Positions 43,930 to 53,555 of a DNA stretch of 64,000 nt are shown here, one piece after another. The first letter of the stretch is position 1. Each line of letters opens with the position of its first letter. Source of the DNA: Aphanothece saxicola GSE-SYN-MK-01-06B (GTDB lineage Bacteria > Cyanobacteriota > Cyanobacteriia > PCC-6307 > Cyanobiaceae); the NCBI GenBank assembly GCA_019359745.1, contig JAHHGT010000002.1, forward strand, positions 186,001-250,000, read 5' to 3'. Under the pieces are notes generated by a model that saw nothing but the letters and a program-made list of their open reading frames with translations, was not told the DNA's origin and did not search any database. A program made the position numbers and the translations under genes.

Positions 43930-45823
43930 TGGATCGGAACACGAGCGGCTCGCGATGGCGCACGGGAGTGGCGCCGGGCCGGTGTTCCCAGGCGGCGATG
44001 TGGGCGAAGCGTTCGTCATCCCGCTGGGCCTCGCCGGCCGGGGTCTGATGGTCCTCGCGGAAATGGGCGCCGCAGGATTCCTCCCGGGCCAGCGCGTCCC
44101 TGAGCATCAGATCCGCCAGTCCGAAGAAATCCTCCAGCCGCAGGCCCTTGGTCAGCTCACCATCAAGGCGTCCGTCCGCCTCTGGAATGCAGACCCCATG
44201 CAGAAATTCCAGCCGTAGCGCCTCCAGTTCGCCGAGCGCCGATGTGAGCCGATCCGGGCGGCGGCTGATGCCGCAGGCGTCGATCATCAGGTGGCCGAGT
44301 CGCCGGTGGAACCCATCCACGGGTTGGGTTCCGCCCGTGCCGCGCAGGGCTTCGATGCGTGCCTCCACCGCCGCCAGCGCCCCGCGGCAGGCCGGGTGGT
44401 CGGCCGTCAGGGCGCCGGTGGCCCGTCCCGCCAACCAGCCCGTCACCGTCGCCGGGGCGATGAAATAGCCATCGGCCAGCGCCTGCATCAGGGCACTGGC
44501 CCCCAGCCGGTTGGCGCCATGCTCTGAGAAGTTGGCCTCGCCGAGCACGAACAGCCCCGGCACCGTGCTCATCAGGTGGTAATCCACCCACAGCCCGCCC
44601 ATCGTGTAATGGGGCGCGGGGTAGATCCGCATCGGTGTGGTCCGGGGGTCATCGCCGGTGATTCGCTCGTACATCTCGAGCAAGTTGCCGTAGCGGGCCT
44701 CAATCGCTTCGGTGCCGTCCCGGGTGATGGCCCCGGCCAGGTCGAGGTACACCGAACGCCCGCCGGGGCCGACGCCCCGGCCCTCCAGGCAGAGCTCCCG
44801 GGCGCGGCGTGAGGCCAGGTCCCTGGGCACCAGATTGCCGTAGCTGGGGTAGAGACGCTCCAGGAAGTAATCCCGCTCCGCTTCGGGGATCGCCGCCGGC
44901 GGCCGGTCGTCGCCGGTCCGCAGCGGCAGCCAGATCCGCCCGTCGTTGCGCAGGCTCTCGCTCATCAGGGTGAGCTTGCTCTGGTGGACATCACCGCTGG
45001 GAATGCAGGTGGGGTGGATCTGGGTGAAGCAGGGATTGGCGAAGCAGGCCCCACGCCGGTGGGCCTGCCAGATGGCGGTGGCGTTCGACTTCAGGGCATT
45101 GGTGGAGAGGTAGAACACGTTCGAATAACCGCCGCTGGCCAGCAGCACCGCATCGGCGCTGAGCACCTCCAGGGCGCCACTGATCTGGTGCCGGCAGACC
45201 ACGCCCCTGGCCACACCGTCGTGCACGACCAGATCGAGCATGTCCCGGCGGCAGAGCAGCTCCACCCGACCGGCGGCCACCTGCCGCAGCATCGCCTGGT
45301 AGGCGCCGTAAAGCAGCTGCTGCCCTGTCTGGCCCCGGGCGTAGAAGGTGCGGCTCACCTGGGCACCGCCAAAGCTGCGGTTGGCCAGGGTGCCGCCGTA
45401 CTCCCGCGCGAAGGGCACCCCCTGGGCCACGCACTGGTCGATGATCGAACCGCTGATTTCGGCCAGCCGGTGGCAGCCGGCCTCCCGGGCGCGGAAATCA
45501 CCGCCCTTCACCGTGTCGCGGAACAGGCGCTCGACGCTGTCACCATCGTTGGCGTAGTTGCGGGCGGCGTTGATGCCCCCCTGGGCCGCCACCGAGTGGG
45601 CCCGGCGCGGGCTGTCGTGGTAGGTGAGCACCTGAACCCGGTAGCCCTGTTCGGCCAGACTGGCGGCCGCCGCCGCGCCGGCCAGGCCGCTGCCCACCAC
45701 CAGGATCCGCAGCCCCTGCTTGCGGTTGGGGCTGATCAGCGGCAGGCTCTCCCGGCAGCGCTGCCAGGCGGTGGCGACGGGACCGTCGGGCAGGCGCGGA
45801 TCCAGGTGCGGGGTGGGGCTCAT
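43901..45823 (-). CDS. sdhA: Succinate dehydrogenase/fumarate reductase flavoprotein subunit
   Basis: This 640-residue flavoprotein has the FAD dinucleotide fold [20 protein letters not shown], the FAD-attachment His region [15 protein letters not shown], catalytic segments [10 protein letters not shown] and [17 protein letters not shown], and the [16 protein letters not shown] loop. The pattern matches the Bacillus/epsilon-type Sdh/Frd group. The ATG at 45823 overlaps the sdhC stop by 4 bases. Its 3' end overlaps the PAS-GGDEF-EAL gene on the other strand by 29 bases, which places that gene between sdhA and sdhB. Confidence 0.93.
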   Translation of the reverse strand: MSPTPHLDPRLPDGPVATAWQRCRESLPLISPNRKQGLRILVVGSGLAGAAAAASLAEQGYRVQVLTYHDSPRRAHSVAAQGGINAARNYANDGDSVERLFRDTVKGGDFRAREAGCHRLAEISGSIIDQCVAQGVPFAREYGGTLANRSFGGAQVSRTFYARGQTGQQLLYGAYQAMLRQVAAGRVELLCRRDMLDLVVHDGVARGVVCRHQISGALEVLSADAVLLASGGYSNVFYLSTNALKSNATAIWQAHRRGACFANPCFTQIHPTCIPSGDVHQSKLTLMSESLRNDGRIWLPLRTGDDRPPAAIPEAERDYFLERLYPSYGNLVPRDLASRRARELCLEGRGVGPGGRSVYLDLAGAITRDGTEAIEARYGNLLEMYERITGDDPRTTPMRIYPAPHYTMGGLWVDYHLMSTVPGLFVLGEANFSEHGANRLGASALMQALADGYFIAPATVTGWLAGRATGALTADHPACRGALAAVEARIEALRGTGGTQPVDGFHRRLGHLMIDACGISRRPDRLTSALGELEALRLEFLHGVCIPEADGRLDGELTKGLRLEDFFGLADLMLRDALAREESCGAHFREDHQTPAGEAQRDDERFAHIAAWEHRPGATPVRHREPLVFRSITPGPRSYG

Positions 45824-46467
45824 CCGCCTGCCAGCAGCGGAGCCGCGGACCGCCACACCAGGGCGAGGGGAAGAAGCGTGAAACCCGCTCCCAGCAGCAG
45901 GGCCAGGCCCCGCCCGCCCAGCCGCAGGGCCACCGCATTGGCAGGCTCGAGAAGTCCCAGCCGGCGCACGGCACTCTCAGCGCCGTGCAGCAGGTGCAGA
46001 CCCGCCGCGGCCCCGGCCGCCACATAGAGGGCCAGGCACCAGGGCGCCCGCAGCACGGCCAGGAGCGCGGCCAGTTCAGCCCCGGCTGGCGGCCGGTGCC
46101 AGCGCAGCTGCGCCAGGTGGACGGCAAGGAACAGCAGCAACAGCGCGCCACTCCAGGGGATCAGCCTGGCCGCCATGGCCGCCAGCGGCTCCCACGGCCC
46201 CTGGCGGCGGCTGCGCAGCGGGCTGGAGGCCGGGCCCCTGGCCTGGGAATTGGCACGGGCCCGCTGCAGCGACAGCAGGGGATGGCCGAGGCCGGCCGCC
46301 AGCAGGGCACCCTCCATCCAGGGGAGCCAGGCCTGCTGGTGCAGGGATGTGGCGAAGCGTTCGAAGCCCATCGGATCCAGCAGGGCCATCCCCGCGCCAC
46401 CCAGGTGAATGGCCAGAAACAGCACAAGCCCCAGGCCAGTGACGGCGATCCAGAATCCGACGATCAT
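45820..46467 (-). CDS. sdhC: Succinate dehydrogenase cytochrome b subunit
   Basis: This 215-residue membrane anchor has five hydrophobic helices. Histidines at [21 protein letters not shown] and LHLLHG can serve as heme ligands. This fits the single large SdhC subunit of the Bacillus-type, two-heme succinate:quinone reductases. It starts the sdhCA operon; its stop and the ATG of sdhA overlap (45820-45823). Sixty bases separate it from the divergent glycosyltransferase gene. Confidence 0.85.
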   Translation of the reverse strand: MIVGFWIAVTGLGLVLFLAIHLGGAGMALLDPMGFERFATSLHQQAWLPWMEGALLAAGLGHPLLSLQRARANSQARGPASSPLRSRRQGPWEPLAAMAARLIPWSGALLLLFLAVHLAQLRWHRPPAGAELAALLAVLRAPWCLALYVAAGAAAGLHLLHGAESAVRRLGLLEPANAVALRLGGRGLALLLGAGFTLLPLALVWRSAAPLLAGG

Positions 46468-46527
46468 TCAGCTGAAGGTGAACTCCCCAGGAGGCAAGGT
46501 GGCCGGAAGCAACGGGTGGCTCGGGTG

Positions 46528-47544
46528 ATGGTCACCGGAAGGGCGACAGCGATGCAGCGGTGTGGTCCGTTCCCTCTTGTCAGCGTCATCGTACCCAACT
46601 ACAACCATGCCGCCTTTCTCGGTGAACGCCTGCGATCCATTCTCAACCAGACATTTCAGAATTACGAGCTGATCATTCTGGATGACGCCTCCCCGGACGA
46701 TTCCCTGACGGTGATCAAGGAACAACTGAAAGATCTGCCCCACCAGCTGATCTGCAACGCGACCAACTCAGGCGAGCCCTGCTCCCAATGGCTGGCTGGT
46801 ATCAGGAAGGCGACAGGTCGCTACATCTGGATCGCAGAGTCGGATGACACCTGCTCACCGCTGTTTCTCGAACGGATGGTGGGCTGTCTTGAGCAGGGAA
46901 GTGTGCTGGCCTACTGCCGCACCACCTCCATCGATGCCGCAGGCGAACCGATCACCGACCAGACCTTCTGGCCGGATGCCCTGGACCCCGACCGTTGGCA
47001 GCACTCCTTCACGATCCAGGCCGAGGACCTGTGCCGTGACTTCATGGATCGGGGCAATGTCATCGCCAATGCCAGTTCCGTGGTCTTCCGCAAACCTGAC
47101 GATGCACTACTGCAAACTCTTGGGCCGCTAACAGCCAAACGGCGCTGCACCGGTGACTGGCTCTTCTGGACTCACTATCTGATGCGAATGGGTGGATTTG
47201 TGAGCTTCGAGTCTGAAACACTGTCCTGTTTCCGTTGCCACGACCAGAGCACCCGCAGCATCGACAGTCGCCGTCGGGAAAGACTCCGCTTCGCCGAATA
47301 CTCGTCCGCCATCGCTTCGGTTCTGCAGATCACAAGGCCTTGGCCCCGCTGCCGTTGGCATGCAGTCGCCACCAGTGGAGGCTGGGACTGGATTCTGTAT
47401 GAAGTCCTCTGGCGCTACAGACCTTCGCGCACCGAAAAGCTCTGGATTTCAATCATCCACGGCCCCCTGCGTCTGGGAATCTACGCACGGCTGCTCCAAT
47501 CCCGGGCCCTGCGGCAGCGTTACTGGCGCTGGCCCACGGGTTGA
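46528..47544 (+). CDS. Family 2 glycosyltransferase
   Basis: This 338-residue protein has a GT-A fold beginning PLVSVIVPNYNHAAFLGERL. The nucleotide-sugar region is ELIILDDASPDDSL, and the DxD-like motif is YIWIAESDDTCS. The acceptor side includes RCTGDWLFW. It has no clear membrane helix. The ATG at 46528 or 46552 may be the start. GC content is lower than in the surrounding genes, suggesting a transferred surface-polysaccharide locus. It is followed after 72 bases by a GT4 gene. Confidence 0.85.
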   Translation: MVTGRATAMQRCGPFPLVSVIVPNYNHAAFLGERLRSILNQTFQNYELIILDDASPDDSLTVIKEQLKDLPHQLICNATNSGEPCSQWLAGIRKATGRYIWIAESDDTCSPLFLERMVGCLEQGSVLAYCRTTSIDAAGEPITDQTFWPDALDPDRWQHSFTIQAEDLCRDFMDRGNVIANASSVVFRKPDDALLQTLGPLTAKRRCTGDWLFWTHYLMRMGGFVSFESETLSCFRCHDQSTRSIDSRRRERLRFAEYSSAIASVLQITRPWPRCRWHAVATSGGWDWILYEVLWRYRPSRTEKLWISIIHGPLRLGIYARLLQSRALRQRYWRWPTG

Positions 47545-47616
47545 ATCGAGCGCGCTGGCCCCGGGATAAAGCCCGATGCCATTGGTATCGTTGGTTTCTG
47601 AAGCCTTGAACAGTCG

Positions 47617-48903
47617 TTGAGAGTCGCCTTTGCCCATTACAGCCAGGAGGATGACATCAGCGGCGTCACCACCTGGGTTCTGGGTCTCGCCAGACGATTG
47701 TCAGCTGATGGTGTGACTGTCGCCATCCATTTCGTGGTCACGCCTGCAAAACCACGCCCTGATCCATGGATTGAGCCACCGCTTTTTGGGGACTTACGTC
47801 GTCAGGGCATCGACGTGTTTTCCACACCGCGGCGCGCCAGCCTGAAGGAGGATGTTCAGGACACCTTGGCCTTTCTCAACGATTGGCAGCCCACGGTGTT
47901 CCTGCCCCAGTGCAAACCGGCCCACTACGCGGCGGCGGCCCTGGCCGGTGCCCGGGGGCTGCCCTGGGCACTGACGCTGCATTCGGATGATCCCGATTAC
48001 TGGGCCACGGTCAGGGCCTTCGGAGCCTCCAACCAGGGAAGTTCCCTGGTCTGCGTGTCCCATCACATCCGCGACGAACTCAACCGCCGGCACAGCGATC
48101 GACCCGCGAGCGTCATTCCCTACGGCGTCTCCGTTCCCATGGCGCCGGCGCCGTTCTGTACGGAACCCTTCCGGGTGGTCTTCAGCGGCCGGATCTGGGA
48201 ACACCAGAAACGGGCCTCGCTGGTGATTCAGGCCTTGATCAGAGCCTGCCGCTCCAGCGGCTCCCTTCGCGCCACCCTGATCGGCGATGGCTACTCCCGA
48301 GGCACCTGTGAACAGCAGGTGGCGGAGGCTGGCCTGAGCGGGGCGATCAGCTTCACCGGACCCCTGCCGCCCAGCCAGGTGCAGGCCAGGCTGCTCGAGG
48401 CCCAGGCCATCCTGCTGATGTCCGACTTCGAGGGCCTGCCGATCGCCCTGCTGGAGGCGATGGCCGCCGGGGTGGTTCCGGTGGTGCGTCGCATTCCCAG
48501 TGGCATTCCCGAACTCGTGGATCACGAGCGCACGGGCCTGCTGGTGTCGGACGATCCGGCCGATGCGGCCCGAGCCCTGCTGCGACTGGCCGACGATCCC
48601 GACCTCTGGCGGCGTTGCTCTGCGGCGGCCAGGCATCTCGTCGCCCAGCAGTACAGCGCCGATGGGAGCTACCGGCAGTGGCGCCATCTGCTGGAGGGCC
48701 TGGACCGGCAGTTCCACACGGCCCCAGCCAGCCCCTATCCGATCGACAGCCGCCGGATCGACAGCCTGAGGCGGCTCGAACCCAGCTTTCATCAGGACTA
48801 TGTCCGACCTGGGTCGCCGTCCATCTCCCTGCGGCAGATCCTGCGCACCGCCATCGCCCGGGGCAAGCATCGGATCAAGCACCTGCTGCGCCGCCACCCC
48901 TGA
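47617..48903 (+). CDS. Family 4 glycosyltransferase
   Basis: This 428-residue GT-B protein has an N-terminal Rossmann domain (MRVAFAHYSQEDDISGVTTW, where the initiator is TTG at 47617). The C-terminal domain has VVFSGRIWEHQKRASLVI and the EX7E-type region SDFEGLPIALLEAMAAGVVP, which binds the donor nucleotide sugar. With the upstream GT2 gene it probably builds an extracellular or lipid-linked glycan. The last ~90 residues are basic and less conserved. Confidence 0.85.
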   Translation: MRVAFAHYSQEDDISGVTTWVLGLARRLSADGVTVAIHFVVTPAKPRPDPWIEPPLFGDLRRQGIDVFSTPRRASLKEDVQDTLAFLNDWQPTVFLPQCKPAHYAAAALAGARGLPWALTLHSDDPDYWATVRAFGASNQGSSLVCVSHHIRDELNRRHSDRPASVIPYGVSVPMAPAPFCTEPFRVVFSGRIWEHQKRASLVIQALIRACRSSGSLRATLIGDGYSRGTCEQQVAEAGLSGAISFTGPLPPSQVQARLLEAQAILLMSDFEGLPIALLEAMAAGVVPVVRRIPSGIPELVDHERTGLLVSDDPADAARALLRLADDPDLWRRCSAAARHLVAQQYSADGSYRQWRHLLEGLDRQFHTAPASPYPIDSRRIDSLRRLEPSFHQDYVRPGSPSISLRQILRTAIARGKHRIKHLLRRHP

Positions 48904-48953
48904 TCCGCCACCCGGCATGGGAGGGTGCCCTGGATCCCCGGCTGCTGGCCGCC

Positions 48954-50213
48954 GTGCGCCTCACGCGCCCCTCCACCCTCTTCTGCGCCTTCCTGACGCT
49001 GCTCAACGACCGGCTCGGGGAGAGCATCGTGTTCCCGCTGCTGCCGTTCCTGCTCGCGGACTTCACGGCGGACGGCCGCACCCTCGGTCTGCTGGCGGGC
49101 AGCTATGCCATCGCCCAGTTCGCCTTCACCCCCCTGATCGGCGCCCTCAGCGACCGCTTCGGCCGTCGGCCCGTGATCATGGCCTGCGTGGCCGGTTCGG
49201 TGCTGGGCCTGGGCCTGTTCGCCCTCACCGTGATCCTGCCCTGGGGCCGCCTCTGGCCGGAGGCCGCCGCCAGCGGACTGCCCCTGGCCCTCCTGTTCGC
49301 CGCCCGCCTGATCGACGGGGTCAGCGGCGGCACGGCCGCCACGGCCGCCGCCGTGCTGGCGGACATCTCCACCCCGGAGCGGCGGGCCCGGGCCTTCGGC
49401 CTGATCGGCGTGGCCTTCGGGCTGGGGTTCATCCTCGGCCCGGCCCTCGGCGGCCTGCTGGGCCGCATCAACGTGAGCCTGCCACTGCTGCTCGCCGTGG
49501 GCTTCGCGCTGCTGAACCTGGTGGTGGTGGTGACCCTGCTGCCGGAAACCCATCCGCCCGAGGCCCGCCTGCCCCTGCCCAGGCACTGGGAGCTGCAGCC
49601 CTTCGGCCAGCTGCAGCGGGTGTTCGCCAATCCCCGGGTGCGGCGCCTCTGCGCCGCCTTCTTCCTTTTCTTCCTCGGGTTCAGCGGCTTCACCGCCCTG
49701 CTGGTGCTCTATTTCAAGCAGGTGTTCGGCTGGGGGCCGGGCCTGTCGGCCGGCGCCTTCCTGGTGGTGGGGGTGGTGGCCACGGTGGTGCAGGGTGGGC
49801 TGATCGGTCCGCTGGTGCAGCGGCTGGGGGAGTGGCGCCTCACCCAGATCGGCCTGGCCTGTGTGATGGCGGGCTTCCTGCTGGTGCCCCTGGCGGAGCG
49901 GCAGAACGCGGTGCCCCTGGTGTTCACGGCGGTGGCGATCCTGGCCCTGGGCACCGGTCTGGTGACCCCCAGCCTGCGCAGCCTGGTGTCGCGGCGGCTG
50001 GCCGACAGCGGCCAGGGCGCCGCCCTGGGCAGCCTGCAGGGGTTGCAGAGCCTGGCCAGCTTCCTGGGACCGCCCCTGGCTGGACTGGCCTACGAGACCA
50101 TCGGCCGCCGCAGCCCGTTCTGGCTGGGGATTCTCCTGATGGCAGTCGTGGTATGGCTTGTGGCGGCAGGATCCCGCTCGGGATCCCAGCGTCAAGCAGA
50201 GGCGACACCCTGA
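48954..50213 (+). CDS. MFS exporter, TetA-like
   Basis: This 419-residue transporter has 12 predicted helices. Family signatures are LNDRLGESIVFPLLPFLL in the first helix, GALSDRFGRRPVIMAC (loop 2-3 motif A) and GVSGGTAATAAAVLADI. It is probably a drug/proton antiporter or sugar exporter. The GTG at 48954 is chosen because it lies just before the first helix; the frame remains open upstream over the GT4 gene but no coding pattern is seen. The substrate is unknown. Confidence 0.82.
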   Translation: MRLTRPSTLFCAFLTLLNDRLGESIVFPLLPFLLADFTADGRTLGLLAGSYAIAQFAFTPLIGALSDRFGRRPVIMACVAGSVLGLGLFALTVILPWGRLWPEAAASGLPLALLFAARLIDGVSGGTAATAAAVLADISTPERRARAFGLIGVAFGLGFILGPALGGLLGRINVSLPLLLAVGFALLNLVVVVTLLPETHPPEARLPLPRHWELQPFGQLQRVFANPRVRRLCAAFFLFFLGFSGFTALLVLYFKQVFGWGPGLSAGAFLVVGVVATVVQGGLIGPLVQRLGEWRLTQIGLACVMAGFLLVPLAERQNAVPLVFTAVAILALGTGLVTPSLRSLVSRRLADSGQGAALGSLQGLQSLASFLGPPLAGLAYETIGRRSPFWLGILLMAVVVWLVAAGSRSGSQRQAEATP

Positions 50214-50268
50214 CGGCGGGATCGCCATTGCTACGTTGCCGTTTCTCATGCTCGCGGAGCCCCGCCGT

Positions 50269-52410
50269 ATGTCGTCGCAGCCGGTCGTCGCTCCCGATCT
50301 CTATATCAATCGCGAGCTGAGTTGGATCGACTTCAACCATCGGGTGTTGTCCCTGGCTCTCGACGAGCACACACCCCTGCTGGAACAGGCGAAATTCAGC
50401 GCCATTTTCAGCAACAACCTCGATGAGTTCTTCATGGTGCGGGTGGCTTCGCTGAAGTCCCAGCTGGAGGCCGGGGTCACCAGCCGCAGTGACGACGGCC
50501 TGACGCCCCAGGAACAGCTCGACGCCATCCACACCAAGCTGCGGCCCCTGCTGGAGATGCAGCAGCAGCATTACCGCCACTCCCTCAAGACCCACCTGGC
50601 CGAGTACGGCGTCCAGCTGCTCGACTACCTGAGGCTCAACGAGTCCCAGAAAACCTGGGCGGACGACTACTTCCGCAAGGCGATCTTTCCGGTGCTGACG
50701 CCCCTGGCGGTCGACCCGGCCCACCCGTTCCCGTTCCTGAGCAACCTGAGCCTCAACGTGGCCGCCCTGATCCGTGACCCGGACACCGGACGGCAGCAGT
50801 TCGCCCGGGTGAAGGTGCCCCAGAAGATCCTGCCCCGGTTCGTGCCCATTCCCACCGAGTTGAGTGGCATCGTGCCAACGCCGGGCTTCACGGCGGTGCC
50901 CCTGGAGCAGCTGGTGGCCTTCAACCTGCGCTGGCTGTTCCCCGGCATGACCATCGAGGGGCACTACTTCTTCCGGATCACCCGCGACGCCGACCTGGAG
51001 CTGCGGGACCTGGAGGCCGACGACCTGATGGAGGCCCTGCAGGAGGGCCTGCGCAAGCGCCGGGTCGGCGGGGAGGTGGTGCGGGTGGAGGTGGCCGACG
51101 AGATGCCCGAGGAGGTGGTGCAGCTGCTGATGGAGGGCACCGACGTGGAACCGCAGGACATCTATCGCACCAACGGTCCCCTCGGCCTCGACGATCTGAT
51201 GAGCCTGATGGCGATCCCCCTCAGCCAGCTGCGGGACGCCCCCCACAAGGGACGCACCGCGCCATCCCTGGTGCGGGCCCAGCGCAGCCAGCTGGAGGAC
51301 GGCTCGATCAAGCAGGAGGAATTCGAGAGCATCTTCTCGGTGCTGCGCCGCGGCGATGTGCTGCTGCACCATCCCTTCGACCTTTTCTCCACCTCGGTGG
51401 AGGAGTTCCTCAGCCAGGCCGCCGCCGATGCCTCGGTGCTGGCGATCAAGATGACCCTGTACCGCACGTCGAAGGACTCGCCGGTGGTGGCCTCCCTGAT
51501 CCGGGCCGCCGAAAACGGCAAGCAGGTGATGGCCCTGGTGGAGCTCAAGGCCCGCTTTGACGAAGACAACAACATCCAGTGGGCCCGCCAGCTGGAGCGC
51601 TCCGGAGTGCACGTGGTGTACGGGGTGCTGGGGCTCAAGACCCACACCAAGGTGCTGCTGGTGGTGCGGCGTGAGAAAGGAGCCCTGCGCAGTTACGTGC
51701 ACATCGGCACCGGCAACTACAACTCCAAGACCTCCTCGCTGTACACCGACGTCGGCCTGCTCACGGCCCGGGAGGATTTCGGCCAGGACCTGGTGGAGCT
51801 GTTCAACTACCTCACGGGATTCTCCAAGCAGCAGAGTTTCCGCAAGCTGCTGGTGGCACCCGTCACCCTGCGCAAGGGGATGGAGGGGTTGATCCTGCGG
51901 GAGATCGACCATGCCAGGGAAGGTCGGGGAGGACACATCCGGGCCAAGATGAATGCCCTGGTCGACCCGGCCATCATTGCCCTGCTGTACGAGGCCTCAG
52001 CGGCGGGCGTGCGGATCGAGTTGATCATCCGCGGCATGTGCTGCCTGCGCCCAGGAGTGGAAGGGGTCAGCGAGGGCATCAGCGTGGTGAGCGTGATCGG
52101 CCGCTTCCTGGAGCATTCGCGGCTGTTCTGGTTCGCCAACGGCGGCCAGCCGGAGATGTTCTTCGGCAGCGCCGACTGGATGCCCCGCAACCTCGACCGG
52201 CGCGTCGAGGCGGTGGCACCAATCGAGGATCCACGCCTGCAGAAACAGATCGAGGCCTTGCTTGACCTTTACCTGACCGATACGGGCGCCTGGCACATGC
52301 ACAGCGATGGACACTTTTCGCAGCGTCAGCACTCCGGCGAGGCAAAACTGACGCAAATGCTGCTCATGGAACGCTGGCGCGGCGGCCTCACGACCGAAGC
52401 CAAAGCGTAG
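50269..52410 (+). CDS. ppk1: Polyphosphate kinase 1
   Basis: This enzyme polymerises the gamma-phosphate of ATP into polyphosphate. It has 713 residues, the family length. It begins with LYINRELSWIDFNHRVL and has YVHIGTGNYNSKTS. The autophosphorylated His lies in GLKTHTKVLLVV, and the second catalytic His region is FLEHSRLFWFANGG, followed by SADWMPRNLDRRVE. ATG at 50269 has a GGAG at 50256-50259 as a possible ribosome site; ATG 50248 is in frame upstream. Confidence 0.93.
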   Translation: MSSQPVVAPDLYINRELSWIDFNHRVLSLALDEHTPLLEQAKFSAIFSNNLDEFFMVRVASLKSQLEAGVTSRSDDGLTPQEQLDAIHTKLRPLLEMQQQHYRHSLKTHLAEYGVQLLDYLRLNESQKTWADDYFRKAIFPVLTPLAVDPAHPFPFLSNLSLNVAALIRDPDTGRQQFARVKVPQKILPRFVPIPTELSGIVPTPGFTAVPLEQLVAFNLRWLFPGMTIEGHYFFRITRDADLELRDLEADDLMEALQEGLRKRRVGGEVVRVEVADEMPEEVVQLLMEGTDVEPQDIYRTNGPLGLDDLMSLMAIPLSQLRDAPHKGRTAPSLVRAQRSQLEDGSIKQEEFESIFSVLRRGDVLLHHPFDLFSTSVEEFLSQAAADASVLAIKMTLYRTSKDSPVVASLIRAAENGKQVMALVELKARFDEDNNIQWARQLERSGVHVVYGVLGLKTHTKVLLVVRREKGALRSYVHIGTGNYNSKTSSLYTDVGLLTAREDFGQDLVELFNYLTGFSKQQSFRKLLVAPVTLRKGMEGLILREIDHAREGRGGHIRAKMNALVDPAIIALLYEASAAGVRIELIIRGMCCLRPGVEGVSEGISVVSVIGRFLEHSRLFWFANGGQPEMFFGSADWMPRNLDRRVEAVAPIEDPRLQKQIEALLDLYLTDTGAWHMHSDGHFSQRQHSGEAKLTQMLLMERWRGGLTTEAKA

Positions 52411-52448
52411 CCATCACGACATAAGCAACATTTTTCAGACAAACTACA

Positions 52449-52476
52449 TACAATCTTCCGGCTGAAACTGGTTTCA
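52449..52476 (+). promoter_or_regulatory. Candidate promoter and 14-bp palindromic operator before the sigma factor gene
   Basis: A TACAAT hexamer at 52449-52454 may be a -10 box; no good -35 is seen 17 bases upstream. Just downstream TGAAAC-TG-GTTTCA (52463-52476) is a perfect inverted repeat with a 2-base centre, which fits a dimeric regulator site rather than an RNA hairpin. The 114-base spacer between ppk1 and the sigma factor gene is unusually AT-rich for this genome. Confidence 0.45.
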
Positions 52477-52524
52477 TCCTTCCTGCGGTGCTACATTCCG
52501 GCCAAATTCATTCGGGAGCCTGGG

Positions 52525-53535
52525 GTGATGGGGACACCTCTGCATTCCGCCCTCTCTCTGCTGAAAAGCGGTGCAGACGGGGCTTCGTCCAGCAGGACGA
52601 AATCCAGCGGCGGTTCAGTCAGTTCCAAGACAACGGCCCGCCAGGGAGGGCGCCTCAGCGCCGATTCCATTGGTTGGTATCTCAGCACAATTGGCCGTGT
52701 GCCGCTTCTTACACCGGCTGAAGAGATCGAGCTGGCCCACCACGTCCAGGCCGGCAAGAAGTTGCAGGCCCTCGTCGACGGGGAGCTCACGGCGCGGCAG
52801 AAGCGGCAGCTGCGCATGGGTCAGCGGGCCCGCGACCGCATGATGGCCGCCAATCTCAGGCTGGTGGTGAGCGTGGCCAAGAAATATCAGAATCAGGGTC
52901 TGGAATTGCTCGATCTGGTTCAGGAAGGTGCGATCGGATTGGAGCGGGCCGTGGACAAGTTCGACCCCGCCATGGGCTACAAGTTTTCCACCTACGCCTA
53001 CTGGTGGATCCGCCAGGGCATGACCAGGGCCATTGATAACAGCGCCCGCACGATTCGTCTGCCGATTCACATCAGCGAGAAGCTCTCGAAGATGCGGCGC
53101 ATCACCCGCGAACTTTCCCACCGGTTAGGGCGCCAGCCCAACCGGCTGGAGCTGGCCCACGCCATGGGGATGCGGCCCGAAGAGCTCGAGGAACTGATGA
53201 CCCAGAGCGCCCCCTGCGCTTCCCTCGATGCCCATGCCCGGGGCGAGGAAGATCGCAGCACCCTGGGGGAACTGATTGCCGACCCGGCCAGCAACGAGCA
53301 CTTCGATTCGATGGATCGCCATCTTCAGAAGGAACACCTCGGTGCCTGGCTCTCCCAGCTCAACGAGCGGGAACAGAAGATCCTGCGGTTGCGCTTCGGA
53401 CTGGAGGGCGCCGAGCCGCTCACCCTCGCGGAAATCGGCCGCCAGATCAACGTCTCCCGTGAACGGGTGCGGCAGCTGGAAGCCAAGGCGATCATGAAAC
53501 TGCGTTTGATGAGCAATCTCCACCAGGCCGCCTGA
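52525..53535 (+). CDS. RpoD-like group 2 sigma factor
   Basis: This 336-residue sigma-70 protein lacks region 1.1 and has region 1.2 (SIGWYLSTIGRVPLLTPAEE), region 2 (NLRLVVSVAKKYQNQGLELL split, FSTYAYWWIRQGMTRAI), region 3 and region 4 with ISRERVRQLEAKA-like NVSRERVRQLEAKA. Such group 2 sigma factors of cyanobacteria direct stress, nitrogen or circadian responses. The start is GTG at 52525 or ATG at 52528, with GGGAG at 52514-52518 as ribosome site. The Ser/Thr-rich first 45 residues are variable. Confidence 0.92.
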   Translation: MMGTPLHSALSLLKSGADGASSSRTKSSGGSVSSKTTARQGGRLSADSIGWYLSTIGRVPLLTPAEEIELAHHVQAGKKLQALVDGELTARQKRQLRMGQRARDRMMAANLRLVVSVAKKYQNQGLELLDLVQEGAIGLERAVDKFDPAMGYKFSTYAYWWIRQGMTRAIDNSARTIRLPIHISEKLSKMRRITRELSHRLGRQPNRLELAHAMGMRPEELEELMTQSAPCASLDAHARGEEDRSTLGELIADPASNEHFDSMDRHLQKEHLGAWLSQLNEREQKILRLRFGLEGAEPLTLAEIGRQINVSRERVRQLEAKAIMKLRLMSNLHQAA

Positions 53536-53555
53536 CCCCACCCTCCCTGCTGGCG

